Notes under the pieces: generated by a model
Seen by the model: the letters and a program-made list of their open reading frames with translations, nothing else
The model's database searches: none
Told to the model about the DNA's origin: nothing
Source: an uncultured Oscillospiraceae bacterium
GTDB taxonomy: Bacteria > Bacillota > Clostridia > Oscillospirales > Ruminococcaceae
Reading direction: 5' to 3'
NCBI GenBank assembly: GCA_934446455.1
Contig: CAKSEE010000024.1
Span: 1-39,821, forward strand
DNA: 39,821 nucleotides
Part shown: in pieces, positions 8,143-16,788 of the stretch
How the letters are laid out: the number at the start of each line of letters is the position of its first letter
How positions within the stretch are numbered: position 1 is the first letter of the stretch
Made by a program: the position numbers and the translations under genes

Positions 8143-9209
8143 TGAGTTATACACGAAGCTATTCCTCCTCCATTGAAGTGAGCGGGTCTGTGACCGTACA
8201 TTACCCTCCGAGCGAGCATGGCGACACTATAACGGTGCCTTACAGGGATATTGTCCCCGTAAGCATCGACGTCACGGTAGACACCACGCCGTTCGATGCC
8301 AGCGTCAGCGGCGCAAACCTCAGCGTAGACGGTCTTACCGCCTCCGTTGCAGCCATGAACGCTGCAAACTGCGCCGCTATCGCACAAAGCGCAAAGCAGG
8401 TATCAGACAGCATTATCGGCGGCTTTTACGGGCTTATCCGAAACGATATCACCACCAAGAAGAGCGAAACCAAAACCGTCATTCAGACGAAAACAGCCCT
8501 GCTTATGGAGCATTCCAAGGCAATGGGAGAAAAGCACACAAGAATGCTCACGGATTTTGAGCGCGAAAAGGCAAAGTACGGCATGGTGTTTTCCGAGCTT
8601 GACAAGGAGCTTGAAAGGCGCGTGACCGATCTTGACAAGGCGGCGTTCAGGCTCAGCAGAAAGATAAGGGGCGACGTTGTTGTAAAGCCCTACCTTACCG
8701 TTGCAGCAGACGCTGCAGACCGCCTGAGCGCCGGCGGCGCAGACGGCGCGGGCAGCAATATCGCCGTGGCAAACCTGCGGCAGAAGGTTTCCGCAGTGCT
8801 TCACAATCTCAACGAGTCGCTGCGCAGCAACCTGCGTTACCGCCACATGATGCGCAGCTCCCTGTGGAACATGAGCGTTGATGACAAAATGCAGCAGGAC
8901 TACGTTCCCGCAGCGTACTGCATTCACGAGGATATATCCTCCGGGCAGTATGTGTGCAACTGCTACACCTCCGACAACGCCGCGAAGCAGGACATTCTCG
9001 CAAAGGTAAGCACATACGCCTGCACAATCCCCGCATGCGAATCAAGGGCGATACCCGAGGAGGAAATGAAGCTTATCGAGCAGGCGTTTTCAAACATGGT
9101 TCAGGACAGCTATACTGGCAAAACCGACCGCACCGAGTACGAGGAGCGCGTGTTCTCTGAGATATACAGACTGTGGAAGGCGAATAACCCGCAGCTCAGG
9201 CAGATATAA
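8142..9209 (+). CDS. Helical protein B of the paralogous pair
   Basis: The 355-residue protein is a paralogue of the preceding gene product. It adds an N-terminal beta-like segment of about 50 residues (serine, threonine and valine rich), then shares GFYGLIR (94-100), the long amphipathic helix with SELDKELERRVTDLDKAA (about 151-168) and QQDYVPAAY. The C-terminal third contains several cysteines (for example in QYVCNCYTSD and ACTIPACESR) that protein A lacks. Translation is coupled to protein A through TGATG. There are no membrane segments. The cysteines could bind metal or form disulfides, but no recognised zinc motif is present. Function unknown. Confidence 0.85.
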   Translation: MSYTRSYSSSIEVSGSVTVHYPPSEHGDTITVPYRDIVPVSIDVTVDTTPFDASVSGANLSVDGLTASVAAMNAANCAAIAQSAKQVSDSIIGGFYGLIRNDITTKKSETKTVIQTKTALLMEHSKAMGEKHTRMLTDFEREKAKYGMVFSELDKELERRVTDLDKAAFRLSRKIRGDVVVKPYLTVAADAADRLSAGGADGAGSNIAVANLRQKVSAVLHNLNESLRSNLRYRHMMRSSLWNMSVDDKMQQDYVPAAYCIHEDISSGQYVCNCYTSDNAAKQDILAKVSTYACTIPACESRAIPEEEMKLIEQAFSNMVQDSYTGKTDRTEYEERVFSEIYRLWKANNPQLRQI

Positions 9210-9230
9210 AAGTCGATTCAGGAGGAGCAA

Positions 9231-10211
9231 ATGGAAACATTACGTGAGATAAGATTTGATGACAACGACATTTTCCTTAAAGATAATATCGTAAAGACCG
9301 GCATACTTCCGCATGCCACAAAGGACCTCAAGCGCAACATAAAAATACAGTCGAATACGTTCTTCGAGGGCGGCGTTTTCGGCAATAACATCGAGATAAC
9401 CGATGGCGGCAACGTGTTCAAGGGCGCGGTATTCGCAAACACCGAGCTTCATATAAGCACGTCCATGACGGGCAAGATACAGTTCAACAAGGCTGTGGCA
9501 AGCGCTGAGAGCATTGCTGCGCTTGTAGCGTCGGGCAAGGTGGTTTTCGGCTCGGACCTTAACGCGCCGTCTGTGCGCCTTAAAAACTGCTATGTGGGCG
9601 GCAGCGTTTTTGGCAACGAGGTTTACCTCGAAAACTGCGTTGTTCTCGGCGGCGTATTTGCCACAAAAAGCATAAACATAACGAACTGCGTTTTCGGCAC
9701 GTTCAACGCGCCAAGCGTTGAGATTTCGGGCGTGAACTATATGCTCTACACCGCCGCTTTCTCTGTCGAGCCGCTGCAGTTCCTGCCGCAGACTGAGCTT
9801 TACAACATCTCTATGGCTCACCTCGGCGCGCTCTTCAAGGGAGACCCGCAGGGCGAGAACACGGGCAAGATACGCATGGACATAGAGGACGACCACCAGC
9901 GCACCGTGCTGCTCGACAACGCGGACGGCTCTACAACCACGGTAAACAGCTATTCGGTTTCGGGCAGACTTCTTGTTGCGGACCTTATCGACTTTGAGAA
10001 GCTCGAGAATCACTTCCTGATAGGCGCAGGCGCGCTCAACAGCCAGATACTCAAGGTCTACTCGCTCACCAAGGCGGACGGCGAAAAGTCCGAATCGCTT
10101 ACGTTAGACAACATCTCGGACTTCTTCTTCAAAATCATTTCGGGCGAGATTGAGATACAGGATATTTCGGGCGAGATCAGCTTCAGCGACCTTAAAAAAG
10201 CGTTTGAGTAA
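9231..10211 (+). CDS. Bactofilin-like polymer-forming beta-helix protein
   Basis: The 326-residue protein begins with a short acidic leader and then a long run of short beta-strand repeats with alternating small and hydrophobic residues (about residues 35-170). Examples are EGGVFGNNIEI, KGAVFANTELHI and GGSVFGNEVYLENC. Such repeats are typical of right-handed beta-helices in bactofilins and other polymer-forming cytoskeletal proteins. The C-terminal 150 residues are globular and not recognised. ATG at 9231 follows GGAGGAG. It is the last gene of the operon, followed by a hairpin at 10233-10255. A filament or scaffold role near the membrane is plausible given the SPFH and anchored partners; this is inference. 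Confidence 0.75.
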   Translation: METLREIRFDDNDIFLKDNIVKTGILPHATKDLKRNIKIQSNTFFEGGVFGNNIEITDGGNVFKGAVFANTELHISTSMTGKIQFNKAVASAESIAALVASGKVVFGSDLNAPSVRLKNCYVGGSVFGNEVYLENCVVLGGVFATKSINITNCVFGTFNAPSVEISGVNYMLYTAAFSVEPLQFLPQTELYNISMAHLGALFKGDPQGENTGKIRMDIEDDHQRTVLLDNADGSTTTVNSYSVSGRLLVADLIDFEKLENHFLIGAGALNSQILKVYSLTKADGEKSESLTLDNISDFFFKIISGEIEIQDISGEISFSDLKKAFE

Positions 10212-10232
10212 AAGCGACATTCACACAGAAAT

Positions 10233-10264
10233 GCGGCAGCCACAACGGCTGCCGCTTCCATTTT
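10233..10264. terminator. Hairpin terminator after the SPFH operon
   Basis: A perfect 9-bp stem (GCGGCAGCC at 10233-10241, GGCTGCCGC at 10247-10255) with an ACAAC loop is followed on the plus strand by TTCCATTTT. The T-run is interrupted, so efficiency may be moderate. It lies between convergent operons. Confidence 0.65.
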
Positions 10265-10282
10265 ATAGAGTATCACACAGCC

Positions 10283-10402
10283 GGGCGCTGCGCAGCGTAA
10301 GCCAAAGGCGCGGCACGGACGCCGCGCAAACTAGCTTCGGAGCAGCAGGGCGCTGCGCAGCGTAAGCCAAAAGCGCGGCACGGACGCCGCGCAAACTAGC
10401 TT
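10283..10402. repeat. Two 55-bp direct repeats, each with two hairpins
   Basis: The segment 10283-10337 recurs at 10348-10402 with one difference (G or A after CCAAA), separated by 10 bases. Each copy contains the palindrome CGCTGCGCAGCG, then a hairpin with arms GCGCGGC and GCCGCGC, and ends in AAACTAGCTT. This layout, between two convergent operons, resembles REP/BIME-type elements. No other copy was noticed in the window. Confidence 0.85.
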
Positions 10403-10410
10403 ACGCGTTC

Positions 10411-12786
10411 TTACTTTAGCTCCACAACCGTAACGCCTGCTTCGCCCTCGCCGTACTCGCCAAGGCGGTAGCTTTTCACGCTCGGGTTGGTTTTAAGCGC
10501 CTGATGCACCGCCGCACGCAGCGCTCCCGTGCCCTTGCCGTGGATTATCGTTATTGTGGACAGCCCGCTCATCTGCGCGCTGTCTATAAAGCGCTCCACT
10601 TCGAGCACGCCCTCATCGCCCATCATGCCGCGAATGTCAAGCTCCATGCCGCCGCGGCGGGTCATGTTGGAGGATAGCTGCTTCTTTACCTTGCCGCCCG
10701 TGGGCTGCTGCTTCTTTTTGTTGTCGATAAGGCGCAGGTTCTTCTGATTCGTCTTTACGCGCATCATTCCCACCTGCACATAGCACACGCCCGACATATT
10801 AGGAACTGTAAGCAGGCTGCCCTCGCGCTTTGTGTCCGCGAGCATTACAAGGTCGCCCGCCTTAAGCGGCCGCGGCAGCACATAGTCCTCCGTCCTGCGT
10901 TCCACAACGGGGTTCGCCTCGTCGTGCATTCGGTCAAGCTCGCGGTTTACCCTGCTCCTGGCGTCTGAAAGACCTTTGCGCAGCGCCTCCTTATCCTTCG
11001 CCTTTTTAAGCTCCTCAAGCTCGTTAAGCATCAGGTCGGAGCGAGCGCGCGTTTCGGAGATTATACTCATTGCGCGCCGGCGTGCGCTTTCAAGCTCCTT
11101 TTCCTTCTGCGCTTCAAGCGCGGAAAGCTTCTGCTTGAGCTCGTCCTCGGTGAGCCGCGCGTTGCGCTCGGACGCCGCCACGCTCTCCTTGAGCGCTTCA
11201 AGCTCCTGCCGCGAGCGCTCGAGCGCGTCCACTACCTGCTCAAAGCGCTTATTCTCGGTGCTTACAAGCTCCTGCGCACGTGAGATAACATCCTGCGGCA
11301 TTCCGAGCCTTTGCGATATGGCGAACGCGTTCGATTTGCCGGGAACGCCCACGACAAGCTTGTACGTCGGGCGCAGCGTTTCAACGTCGAACTCGCAGCT
11401 CGCATTCTCAACGCCATCGGTTTCAAGCGCGAACATCTTCACTTCCTGATAGTGCGTTGTCGCGAGGACCCTGCTGCCGCGCGCATTAAGCTCCGTAAGT
11501 ATCGACACGGCGAGCGCCGCGCCCTCTACGGGGTCTGTACCGCTGCCAAGCTCGTCAATCAGCACAAGGCTGCGGTCGTCCGCGTGTTCAAGGATATACA
11601 CGACATTCGTCATGTGCGAGGAGAACGTGGACAGGCTCTGCTCAATGCTCTGCTCGTCGCCTATGTCAACGTAAATGCTGCCGAACATTCCCACATAGCT
11701 TCCGTCGGAGGCGGGAATCATCAGCCCGCACATCGCCATAAGAGTCAGCAGCCCGACTGTCTTTATCGAAACCGTCTTACCGCCCGTGTTGGGACCCGTG
11801 ATGATAAGGCAGCCGTACTTCTCGCCTATTTCAACGGTTATAGGTACTGCCGTGTCGGGGTCGAGCAGCGGGTGGCGCGCGGAGTTAAGCACAACGTTCG
11901 GCTCCTCGCTTATTTTCGGGGTGATGGCGCGCATTTTCGCGCCAAGGTTCGCCTTTGCAAAATACATCTCCAGTATAAGCGAAATGCGCAGGTTCTCCGA
12001 AATGCTCTCCGCGCTGCCCGCTATCTGCTCGGACAGCTCCCGCGTGATACGCTCTATCTCCGCCTGTTCCTTCGCTTTAAGCACGCGTATCTCGTTGTTC
12101 GCCTCGACCACGCTCATGGGCTCTATAAAGAACGTCTGCCCCGTTGCGGAGGTGTCGTGTACAAGTCCCGGGACGTCGTTCTTATGCTCGCTCCTTACAG
12201 GCACGACATAGCGCCCGTCGCGCATGGTCACAAGGTTCTCCTGCAAGAACTTCTGCGTGTTCCTGTTTTTGAGCATAGCGTCAAGCTGCTCGCGGATATG
12301 CTGCCCCTGCCGCGTAATGCGCTTTCTTATAGAGGACAGTTCCGCGCTCGCCGCGTCGGACATCTCCTCCTCGGAGATTATGCTGACCGATATGCGCTCC
12401 TCGAGCGCCTTAAGCGGACAAAGCCCGTCAAAAAACTCTGCAAGGCTGTTGTCTATCCCCTCGCACTGGCTGTACCACGACGTGAGCGCTGCCGTTTCGC
12501 GCAGCACGTCCGCCGTGTCAAGCAGCTCCCTGAACGACAGCATACTGCCCGACTTGGCGCGCTTTATGCTGCCCGAAATATCCTTTATCCTGCGGAATCG
12601 CGGCGTTCCGAACCTTGACGAGAGCGTGAACGCATCGTCTGTCCGCGAAAGCTCGGTGCGCACCTTGTCTATATCGTTCTGCGGCTTTAATTTAAGCGCG
12701 CGTTCGCGGCAGACGTCGCTCCACGTCTGCTCCGCGAGAAGCTCGAGTATCTTGTCAAGCTCGAGCTTTTTGTAGTATTTGTTCAT
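10411..12786 (-). CDS. mutS2: MutS2 (RqcU) ribosome-rescue / recombination ATPase
   Basis: This full-length MutS2 has 791 residues. It has the MutS core and clamp helices, a Walker A motif GPNTGGKTV (331-339), the ABC-type segment EQSLSTFSSHM with LVLIDELGSGTDP, a long coiled coil (about 510-630), and a C-terminal Smr nuclease domain with LDIRG and IHGKGTGAL. It lacks the mismatch-recognition domain, as expected. In Bacillus subtilis the protein acts on collided ribosomes; elsewhere it has been linked to suppressing recombination. It is the last gene of a long minus-strand operon. ATG at 12786 follows a GGGAGAGGGG ribosome site that overlaps the end of the upstream gene. Confidence 0.96.
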   Translation of the reverse strand: MNKYYKKLELDKILELLAEQTWSDVCRERALKLKPQNDIDKVRTELSRTDDAFTLSSRFGTPRFRRIKDISGSIKRAKSGSMLSFRELLDTADVLRETAALTSWYSQCEGIDNSLAEFFDGLCPLKALEERISVSIISEEEMSDAASAELSSIRKRITRQGQHIREQLDAMLKNRNTQKFLQENLVTMRDGRYVVPVRSEHKNDVPGLVHDTSATGQTFFIEPMSVVEANNEIRVLKAKEQAEIERITRELSEQIAGSAESISENLRISLILEMYFAKANLGAKMRAITPKISEEPNVVLNSARHPLLDPDTAVPITVEIGEKYGCLIITGPNTGGKTVSIKTVGLLTLMAMCGLMIPASDGSYVGMFGSIYVDIGDEQSIEQSLSTFSSHMTNVVYILEHADDRSLVLIDELGSGTDPVEGAALAVSILTELNARGSRVLATTHYQEVKMFALETDGVENASCEFDVETLRPTYKLVVGVPGKSNAFAISQRLGMPQDVISRAQELVSTENKRFEQVVDALERSRQELEALKESVAASERNARLTEDELKQKLSALEAQKEKELESARRRAMSIISETRARSDLMLNELEELKKAKDKEALRKGLSDARSRVNRELDRMHDEANPVVERRTEDYVLPRPLKAGDLVMLADTKREGSLLTVPNMSGVCYVQVGMMRVKTNQKNLRLIDNKKKQQPTGGKVKKQLSSNMTRRGGMELDIRGMMGDEGVLEVERFIDSAQMSGLSTITIIHGKGTGALRAAVHQALKTNPSVKSYRLGEYGEGEAGVTVVELK

Positions 12787-12791
12787 ATATT

Positions 12792-13757
12792 TCAGCCCCT
12801 CTCCCGCTGAACTGTCGTGCGCTCGGGGAGCGGCTTATACCGCCCGCAGGAAACGCACTCCGAATCTCTCTTATTGTTGACCTTGCCGCACTCGCACAGC
12901 CAGATGTCGCGGTCGGCAAGCCCGCCCGCCTGCTTCGCCTTAAATACGCGCAGACTCCTTGTACGCCTTAGTTTTTCGCCGCCAAGCCGCCTGTTGAGCG
13001 CTTCAAGGCTCACCACCGCCGCAAGTATCGCCGCAAACGCGGGAATATCGAGCGTCAGCGGAATCACCTTGGAATGCTCCATACTGAACCCGACGAGCCT
13101 TGCAAAGCCGTTCTTTGCGCCCAACCAGTACCGCGCGCAGTAGTATATATGCCCGAGCGTCATGAGCGCGTCAAGCGCAGCCACAAGCACACCCGAGTAA
13201 CCAACGAAGCCCAGCGCCGTTATTTCGTCGGGGTCTTGTTCAACGGGCTGTACGGTTGCAGGCGTGATGTCGGCGTTCTCGCTCAGGCTCTTTGAAAGCC
13301 ACGCGTTTGTCCATATGGCTCTATAATACTTTATGTCCTCCTGCGAGTGCGACGAGCAGAACGCCCTTATGAACTCGCCGCAGTCCTCGTAGTCGAGCGC
13401 GCGCTCCATAAGCCGCGCTATGCGGTCGTTCCGTTTCTGCTCCTCCTCGGTCAGGTGGAAGCTCGGCACGGATACGCTCTGCGCCTGCTGCACGGGCGCG
13501 GGCGGCGCGGTGAGCTTTCTGTAAAGCGTAAGCCCGCCGATACAGCACCACGCAAGGTGAAAAAGGCACGCGGCGGTTATCACAAGCGCGCAGATGAACG
13601 GCGCGTTCCTCTGCTTTGCAAACGTTTCGTCCGCGCGCAGCCGCTCCGAAAGCGTTATGGGCGTGGTTTTCTGCCCGCAAACGGGGCAGCGCTGCGTTTC
13701 ACCATGCAGCGGCTCATAGCAAAGATTGCAGAACCGCTCGTCAAGCATATAGCCCAT
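12792..13757 (-). CDS. Membrane protein with zinc ribbons at both ends
   Basis: This 321-residue protein has an N-terminal zinc ribbon (C10, C13, C24, C27), a transmembrane segment (about 52-76), a polar middle domain, two further hydrophobic segments (about 182-205 and 231-251), and a C-terminal treble-cleft/RanBP2-like zinc finger (C288, C290, C301, C304). ATG at 13757 follows GAGGAG. It is one of several zinc-ribbon membrane proteins in this window, but sits within a housekeeping operon directly before mutS2. I know no function. The C-terminal CxC...CxxC finger might bind nucleic acid or protein. Confidence 0.8.
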   Translation of the reverse strand: MGYMLDERFCNLCYEPLHGETQRCPVCGQKTTPITLSERLRADETFAKQRNAPFICALVITAACLFHLAWCCIGGLTLYRKLTAPPAPVQQAQSVSVPSFHLTEEEQKRNDRIARLMERALDYEDCGEFIRAFCSSHSQEDIKYYRAIWTNAWLSKSLSENADITPATVQPVEQDPDEITALGFVGYSGVLVAALDALMTLGHIYYCARYWLGAKNGFARLVGFSMEHSKVIPLTLDIPAFAAILAAVVSLEALNRRLGGEKLRRTRSLRVFKAKQAGGLADRDIWLCECGKVNNKRDSECVSCGRYKPLPERTTVQRERG

Positions 13758-13776
13758 GCCTTACTCCTCTCAGATG

Positions 13777-13971
13777 TCAGAGAGCGGCTATCTCCTTTAT
13801 CCAGGAGCTTTCAAGGTAGAAAGGATAGCCGTCCATGTCAACAAAATACACGAGAACGCCGCCCGCCTCGAGCGCGTTGTCCTCCGTCCCCGTGATGTAG
13901 CCCGTTATCTGCTCGCCCTCGTCGGTCGTGCAGACTACGTTTTTTCTGATGTACTGTTCAAATCTGTTCAT
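13777..13971 (-). CDS. Small 64-residue protein between recO and the zinc-ribbon gene
   Basis: The start is ATG at 13971, chosen because GGGGAGAAG lies just upstream; the open frame extends 13 codons further but without a ribosome site. The product begins MNRFEQYIRKNVVCTTDEGE and has alternating beta-like stretches with an end reading FYLESSWIKEIAAL, so a small SH3/Sm-like beta barrel is possible. The start overlaps the 3' end of recO by 14 bases, as expected for translational coupling. Function unknown. Confidence 0.75.
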   Translation of the reverse strand: MNRFEQYIRKNVVCTTDEGEQITGYITGTEDNALEAGGVLVYFVDMDGYPFYLESSWIKEIAAL

Positions 13972-14758
13972 TTTCTTCTCCCCATGTATCGCTTTCCGTC
14001 GGGAAAGCAAGCGTTTTGTAATATCTCAGCGCCCCGAAGCTGCGCTCCGTCCTGCGCAGAAAGTACCTTTCCGCAAGCCGCGAAAGCTGCTTCAGCGCGC
14101 TACCCCCAGCCGTTATCTTAAAGCACCCCTCAAGCGGGGAAAACACAATGCCGCGCATTGCCGAAAGCGTCTGCGGGGCAAGCAGCTCATGCTCGCCGCC
14201 GTACTCCCTGTCAAAGCAATCCCCGCAGAATATCTCCCCCGTGTCGGGCAGAAAGAACATCTGCTCATGCTCGTAGCGCCCGCAGTTTGCGCACGCGGTA
14301 AGGTCGGGCGTAAAGCCCAGCATGCACGAATACCGCAGCTCGAACGCCGCGCGCACAAGCTCTGCCTCACGCCTGCCAAGCTCGTAAAGCGCTATCGCCA
14401 TAAACCGCACAAGGCTCTCCCCGCGCGGGGAGCTCTGCCGCTGCTCCTGCGGCGTGCAGAAGCGCACCGCCTGCGCGAAATAGCTTGCAAGCGCAAGGCG
14501 CTCAATATCCTGCCCCAGCGCGTGGAAGCTGTGTATGGGCTTCGCGGAGTTTACCGTGTACCTGCCCTTTGAGCTGTTAAGGCAGAACGTTGAGTAGGAA
14601 AACAGCGCCGCGGACGACAAAAGGCTGCTGTTGAGCTTTTTCGCGCCGTGCGCGGTAGCTTCTATAAGCCCGCATTCGTCGGTAAGTATGTCGATGAAGC
14701 AGCTGTTTTCGCCTATCTCGCGCCGCCCCACGACAATGCCGTCATAGGTATGAAGCAC
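13958..14758 (-). CDS. recO: DNA repair protein RecO
   Basis: The 266-residue protein has the RecO layout: an N-terminal OB fold (YDGIVVGRREIGENSCFIDI), a helical middle, and a zinc motif (CANCG...CGDC). RecO loads RecA onto SSB-coated single strands together with RecR. The start is GTG at 14758, 15 bases after the stop of era, with a weak GGGTGA site. The order era-recO is common in Firmicutes and Proteobacteria, which supports the call. Confidence 0.93.
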   Translation of the reverse strand: MLHTYDGIVVGRREIGENSCFIDILTDECGLIEATAHGAKKLNSSLLSSAALFSYSTFCLNSSKGRYTVNSAKPIHSFHALGQDIERLALASYFAQAVRFCTPQEQRQSSPRGESLVRFMAIALYELGRREAELVRAAFELRYSCMLGFTPDLTACANCGRYEHEQMFFLPDTGEIFCGDCFDREYGGEHELLAPQTLSAMRGIVFSPLEGCFKITAGGSALKQLSRLAERYFLRRTERSFGALRYYKTLAFPTESDTWGEENEQI

Positions 14759-14773
14759 GCCCGTTCACCCGCC

Positions 14774-15673
14774 TTACTCGTCCGCAAGCCCCATGTCCAT
14801 GATGAAGCGCTCGCGGTTGCGCCAGTCCTCCTTGACCTTGACGAAAAGCTTAAGGTTTACTTTCGCGCCCAGAAGCTCCTCCATGTCCTGCCGCGCAAGC
14901 GTGCCTATCTGCCGCAGGCGCTCGCCGCCCTTGCCGATTATCATGCCCTTGTGGCTGTCCTTTTCGCAGATTATCACCGCGCCTATGTCGATTATCTCGG
15001 TGTCCCCGCGCATACGCGACGAGAACTGCTCTATCTCTACCGCCGTGCCGTGCGGAATCTCCTGCTGCATGGTCCACAGTATCTTCTCGCGTATCATCTC
15101 CGCGCACATAAACCGCTCGGTGCGGTCCGTGGCTATGTCCTCGGGGAAGAAATGCTCCCCCTCGACCGCGTAGCGCTCCAGCACGGGCAGTATCTTGTCG
15201 GTGTTTATGCGGTTCTTTACGCTTATCGGTATTACCTCCGCAAAGTCGTAAAGCGCGCTGTACTGCTCTATCACGGGCAGAATGTCCGCCTTGTCGCGCA
15301 GCAGGTCAACCTTGTTGAGAAGCAGCACCACGTCCGTTCCGTGCGCGGCGAACGAGCGTATGAGCTCCTGCTCCGTGGCGGATATCTTTTTCGTGACGTC
15401 CGCCATGAGTATAGCGCAGTCAACGTCGTCAACGCTTGTGCGTATCGCCTTCACCATATGCTCTGAAAGCTTGGTGCGCGCCTTGTGCATACCTGGCGTG
15501 TCTATGAAAACAAACTGCGTATCGCCCTTTGTAAGCACGCCGTTTATGCGGTTGCGCGTGGTCTGCGGCTTATCGGATACTATAGATACCTTTTCGCCCA
15601 CAAGCAGGTTTGTAAGCGAGCTTTTGCCCGCGTTCGCCCTGCCCGTTATCGCTATGAATGCGTTCTTTGTCAT
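14774..15673 (-). CDS. era: GTPase Era
   Basis: The 299-residue protein starts with a GTPase domain: G1 GRANAGKSS (residues 10-18), the switch region DKPQTTRNRI, G3 DTPG and G4 NKVD. It ends with a KH domain (IIGKGGERLRQIG) that binds the 3' end of 16S rRNA. Era guides late 30S assembly. ATG at 15673 overlaps the trmD stop by four bases (ATGA), preceded by GGAAGAGG. Confidence 0.97.
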   Translation of the reverse strand: MTKNAFIAITGRANAGKSSLTNLLVGEKVSIVSDKPQTTRNRINGVLTKGDTQFVFIDTPGMHKARTKLSEHMVKAIRTSVDDVDCAILMADVTKKISATEQELIRSFAAHGTDVVLLLNKVDLLRDKADILPVIEQYSALYDFAEVIPISVKNRINTDKILPVLERYAVEGEHFFPEDIATDRTERFMCAEMIREKILWTMQQEIPHGTAVEIEQFSSRMRGDTEIIDIGAVIICEKDSHKGMIIGKGGERLRQIGTLARQDMEELLGAKVNLKLFVKVKEDWRNRERFIMDMGLADE

Positions 15674-16788
15674 TGTTCCTCTTCCTTTCGCGCGGAGCGC
15701 TTGTACACAAGCCTGAACTCCTCCGCCACAACAAGCTCGTCGCCGCTAAGTCCCGCGTGGTTCTCGCGCCACGCTTCGGCAGAGCCGTCCTCGCGCTGCA
15801 TAAGCTCCTGCGGCAGCTCGTCCGCGCGCAGGATATGCACCGCGAACGTCTGCACGGCGCACACAGGCTCGCCGTATATGTCCGTTATCGCGGTATAGTC
15901 GCCGCGTCTGGGCAGCGGCTCGCCCGCGTCGTCATACTCGCTTTTGGGGCGGATTGCGGCGCGCTTCTTCCCGCGCGCAACAAGCTTCAGCTGAACGCGC
16001 GCGCTCTCCTCGTCCGCGCCGAAGCAGCGGAACGCGCACCGCGTATCCCCGGGCAGCGCCTTTGCTGCGGTAAACTCCCGCAGAAAGCGCTCCTGCTCCG
16101 CGGCTATGTGCGCCTTGAACATATCCGGGCGCTTTGCCGCAGTCACCCTAAGCGCCGCGCTGTGCTGCCACGCCGTTACCGTGCCGTGGTCGCCCGAAAG
16201 CAGCGTTTGCGGCACGCCGCGCCCGCGCCATACCTCGGGGCGGGTGTACTGCGGGTATTCAAGCAGACCGCCCTCGTGGCTTTCTATGCTGTATGCGTCC
16301 TCGTTCGGCAGCACGCCCTTTTGCAGGCGCGCCACAGCGTCCGCAAGAATAAGCGCGGGCAGCTCTCCGCCTGTAAGCACATAGTCGCCCACGGAGATCT
16401 CCTCCGCGCAAAGCTCGTCAAGCACGCGCTGGTCAACGCCCTCGTAATGCCCGCAGAGAAGCACAAGCCCCTCCTCGGCGGCAAGCTGCTTTACCTTTGC
16501 CTGCGTGAGCGTTTCCCCCTGCGGGGACATATAGATAACGCGCGGCGGGGCTTTATGCTGCGCGCAAATCGCCCTTACGCAGTCGTAAATCGGCTGCGCC
16601 TGCATTACCATACCCGTACCGCCGCCGTAGGGCTTGTCGTCAACGCGGTTGTGCCTGTCCTCGGTAAAGCTGCGGATATCGTGCGCGTATATCTCGATAA
16701 AACCGTTTTTTATGCCCCGCCCCACAACGCTCTCGCCGAAAACCGCGGCGCACATCTGCGGGAAAAGCGTTGCTATGTCAATCCTCAT
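15670..16788 (-). CDS. trmD: TrmD tRNA (m1G37) methyltransferase fused to an ASCH domain
   Basis: Residues 1 to about 230 are a full TrmD, which methylates guanine 37 of tRNA. Trefoil-knot motifs are present: VDDKPYGGGTGMVMQ, YVLTGGELPALILADAVAR, and the PEVWRGRGVP loop with LLSGDH. TrmD proteins are usually about 240-250 residues; this one has 372. The extra tail (about 240-372) matches an ASCH domain, with RGDYTAITDIYGEPVCAV, a conserved EAWRENH segment and an EEFRLVY end. ASCH domains are RNA-binding or modifying folds related to PUA. ATG at 16788 is chosen by GGAGAA upstream and overlaps the rimM 3' end by 11 bases. Confidence 0.93.
   Translation of the reverse strand: MRIDIATLFPQMCAAVFGESVVGRGIKNGFIEIYAHDIRSFTEDRHNRVDDKPYGGGTGMVMQAQPIYDCVRAICAQHKAPPRVIYMSPQGETLTQAKVKQLAAEEGLVLLCGHYEGVDQRVLDELCAEEISVGDYVLTGGELPALILADAVARLQKGVLPNEDAYSIESHEGGLLEYPQYTRPEVWRGRGVPQTLLSGDHGTVTAWQHSAALRVTAAKRPDMFKAHIAAEQERFLREFTAAKALPGDTRCAFRCFGADEESARVQLKLVARGKKRAAIRPKSEYDDAGEPLPRRGDYTAITDIYGEPVCAVQTFAVHILRADELPQELMQREDGSAEAWRENHAGLSGDELVVAEEFRLVYKRSARKEEEQ

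Noticed and set aside
11311..12618. Open frame of 435 codons on the strand opposite mutS2
   Set aside because: Arginine/histidine/alanine-rich composition typical of an antisense shadow; mutS2 is clearly the real gene.
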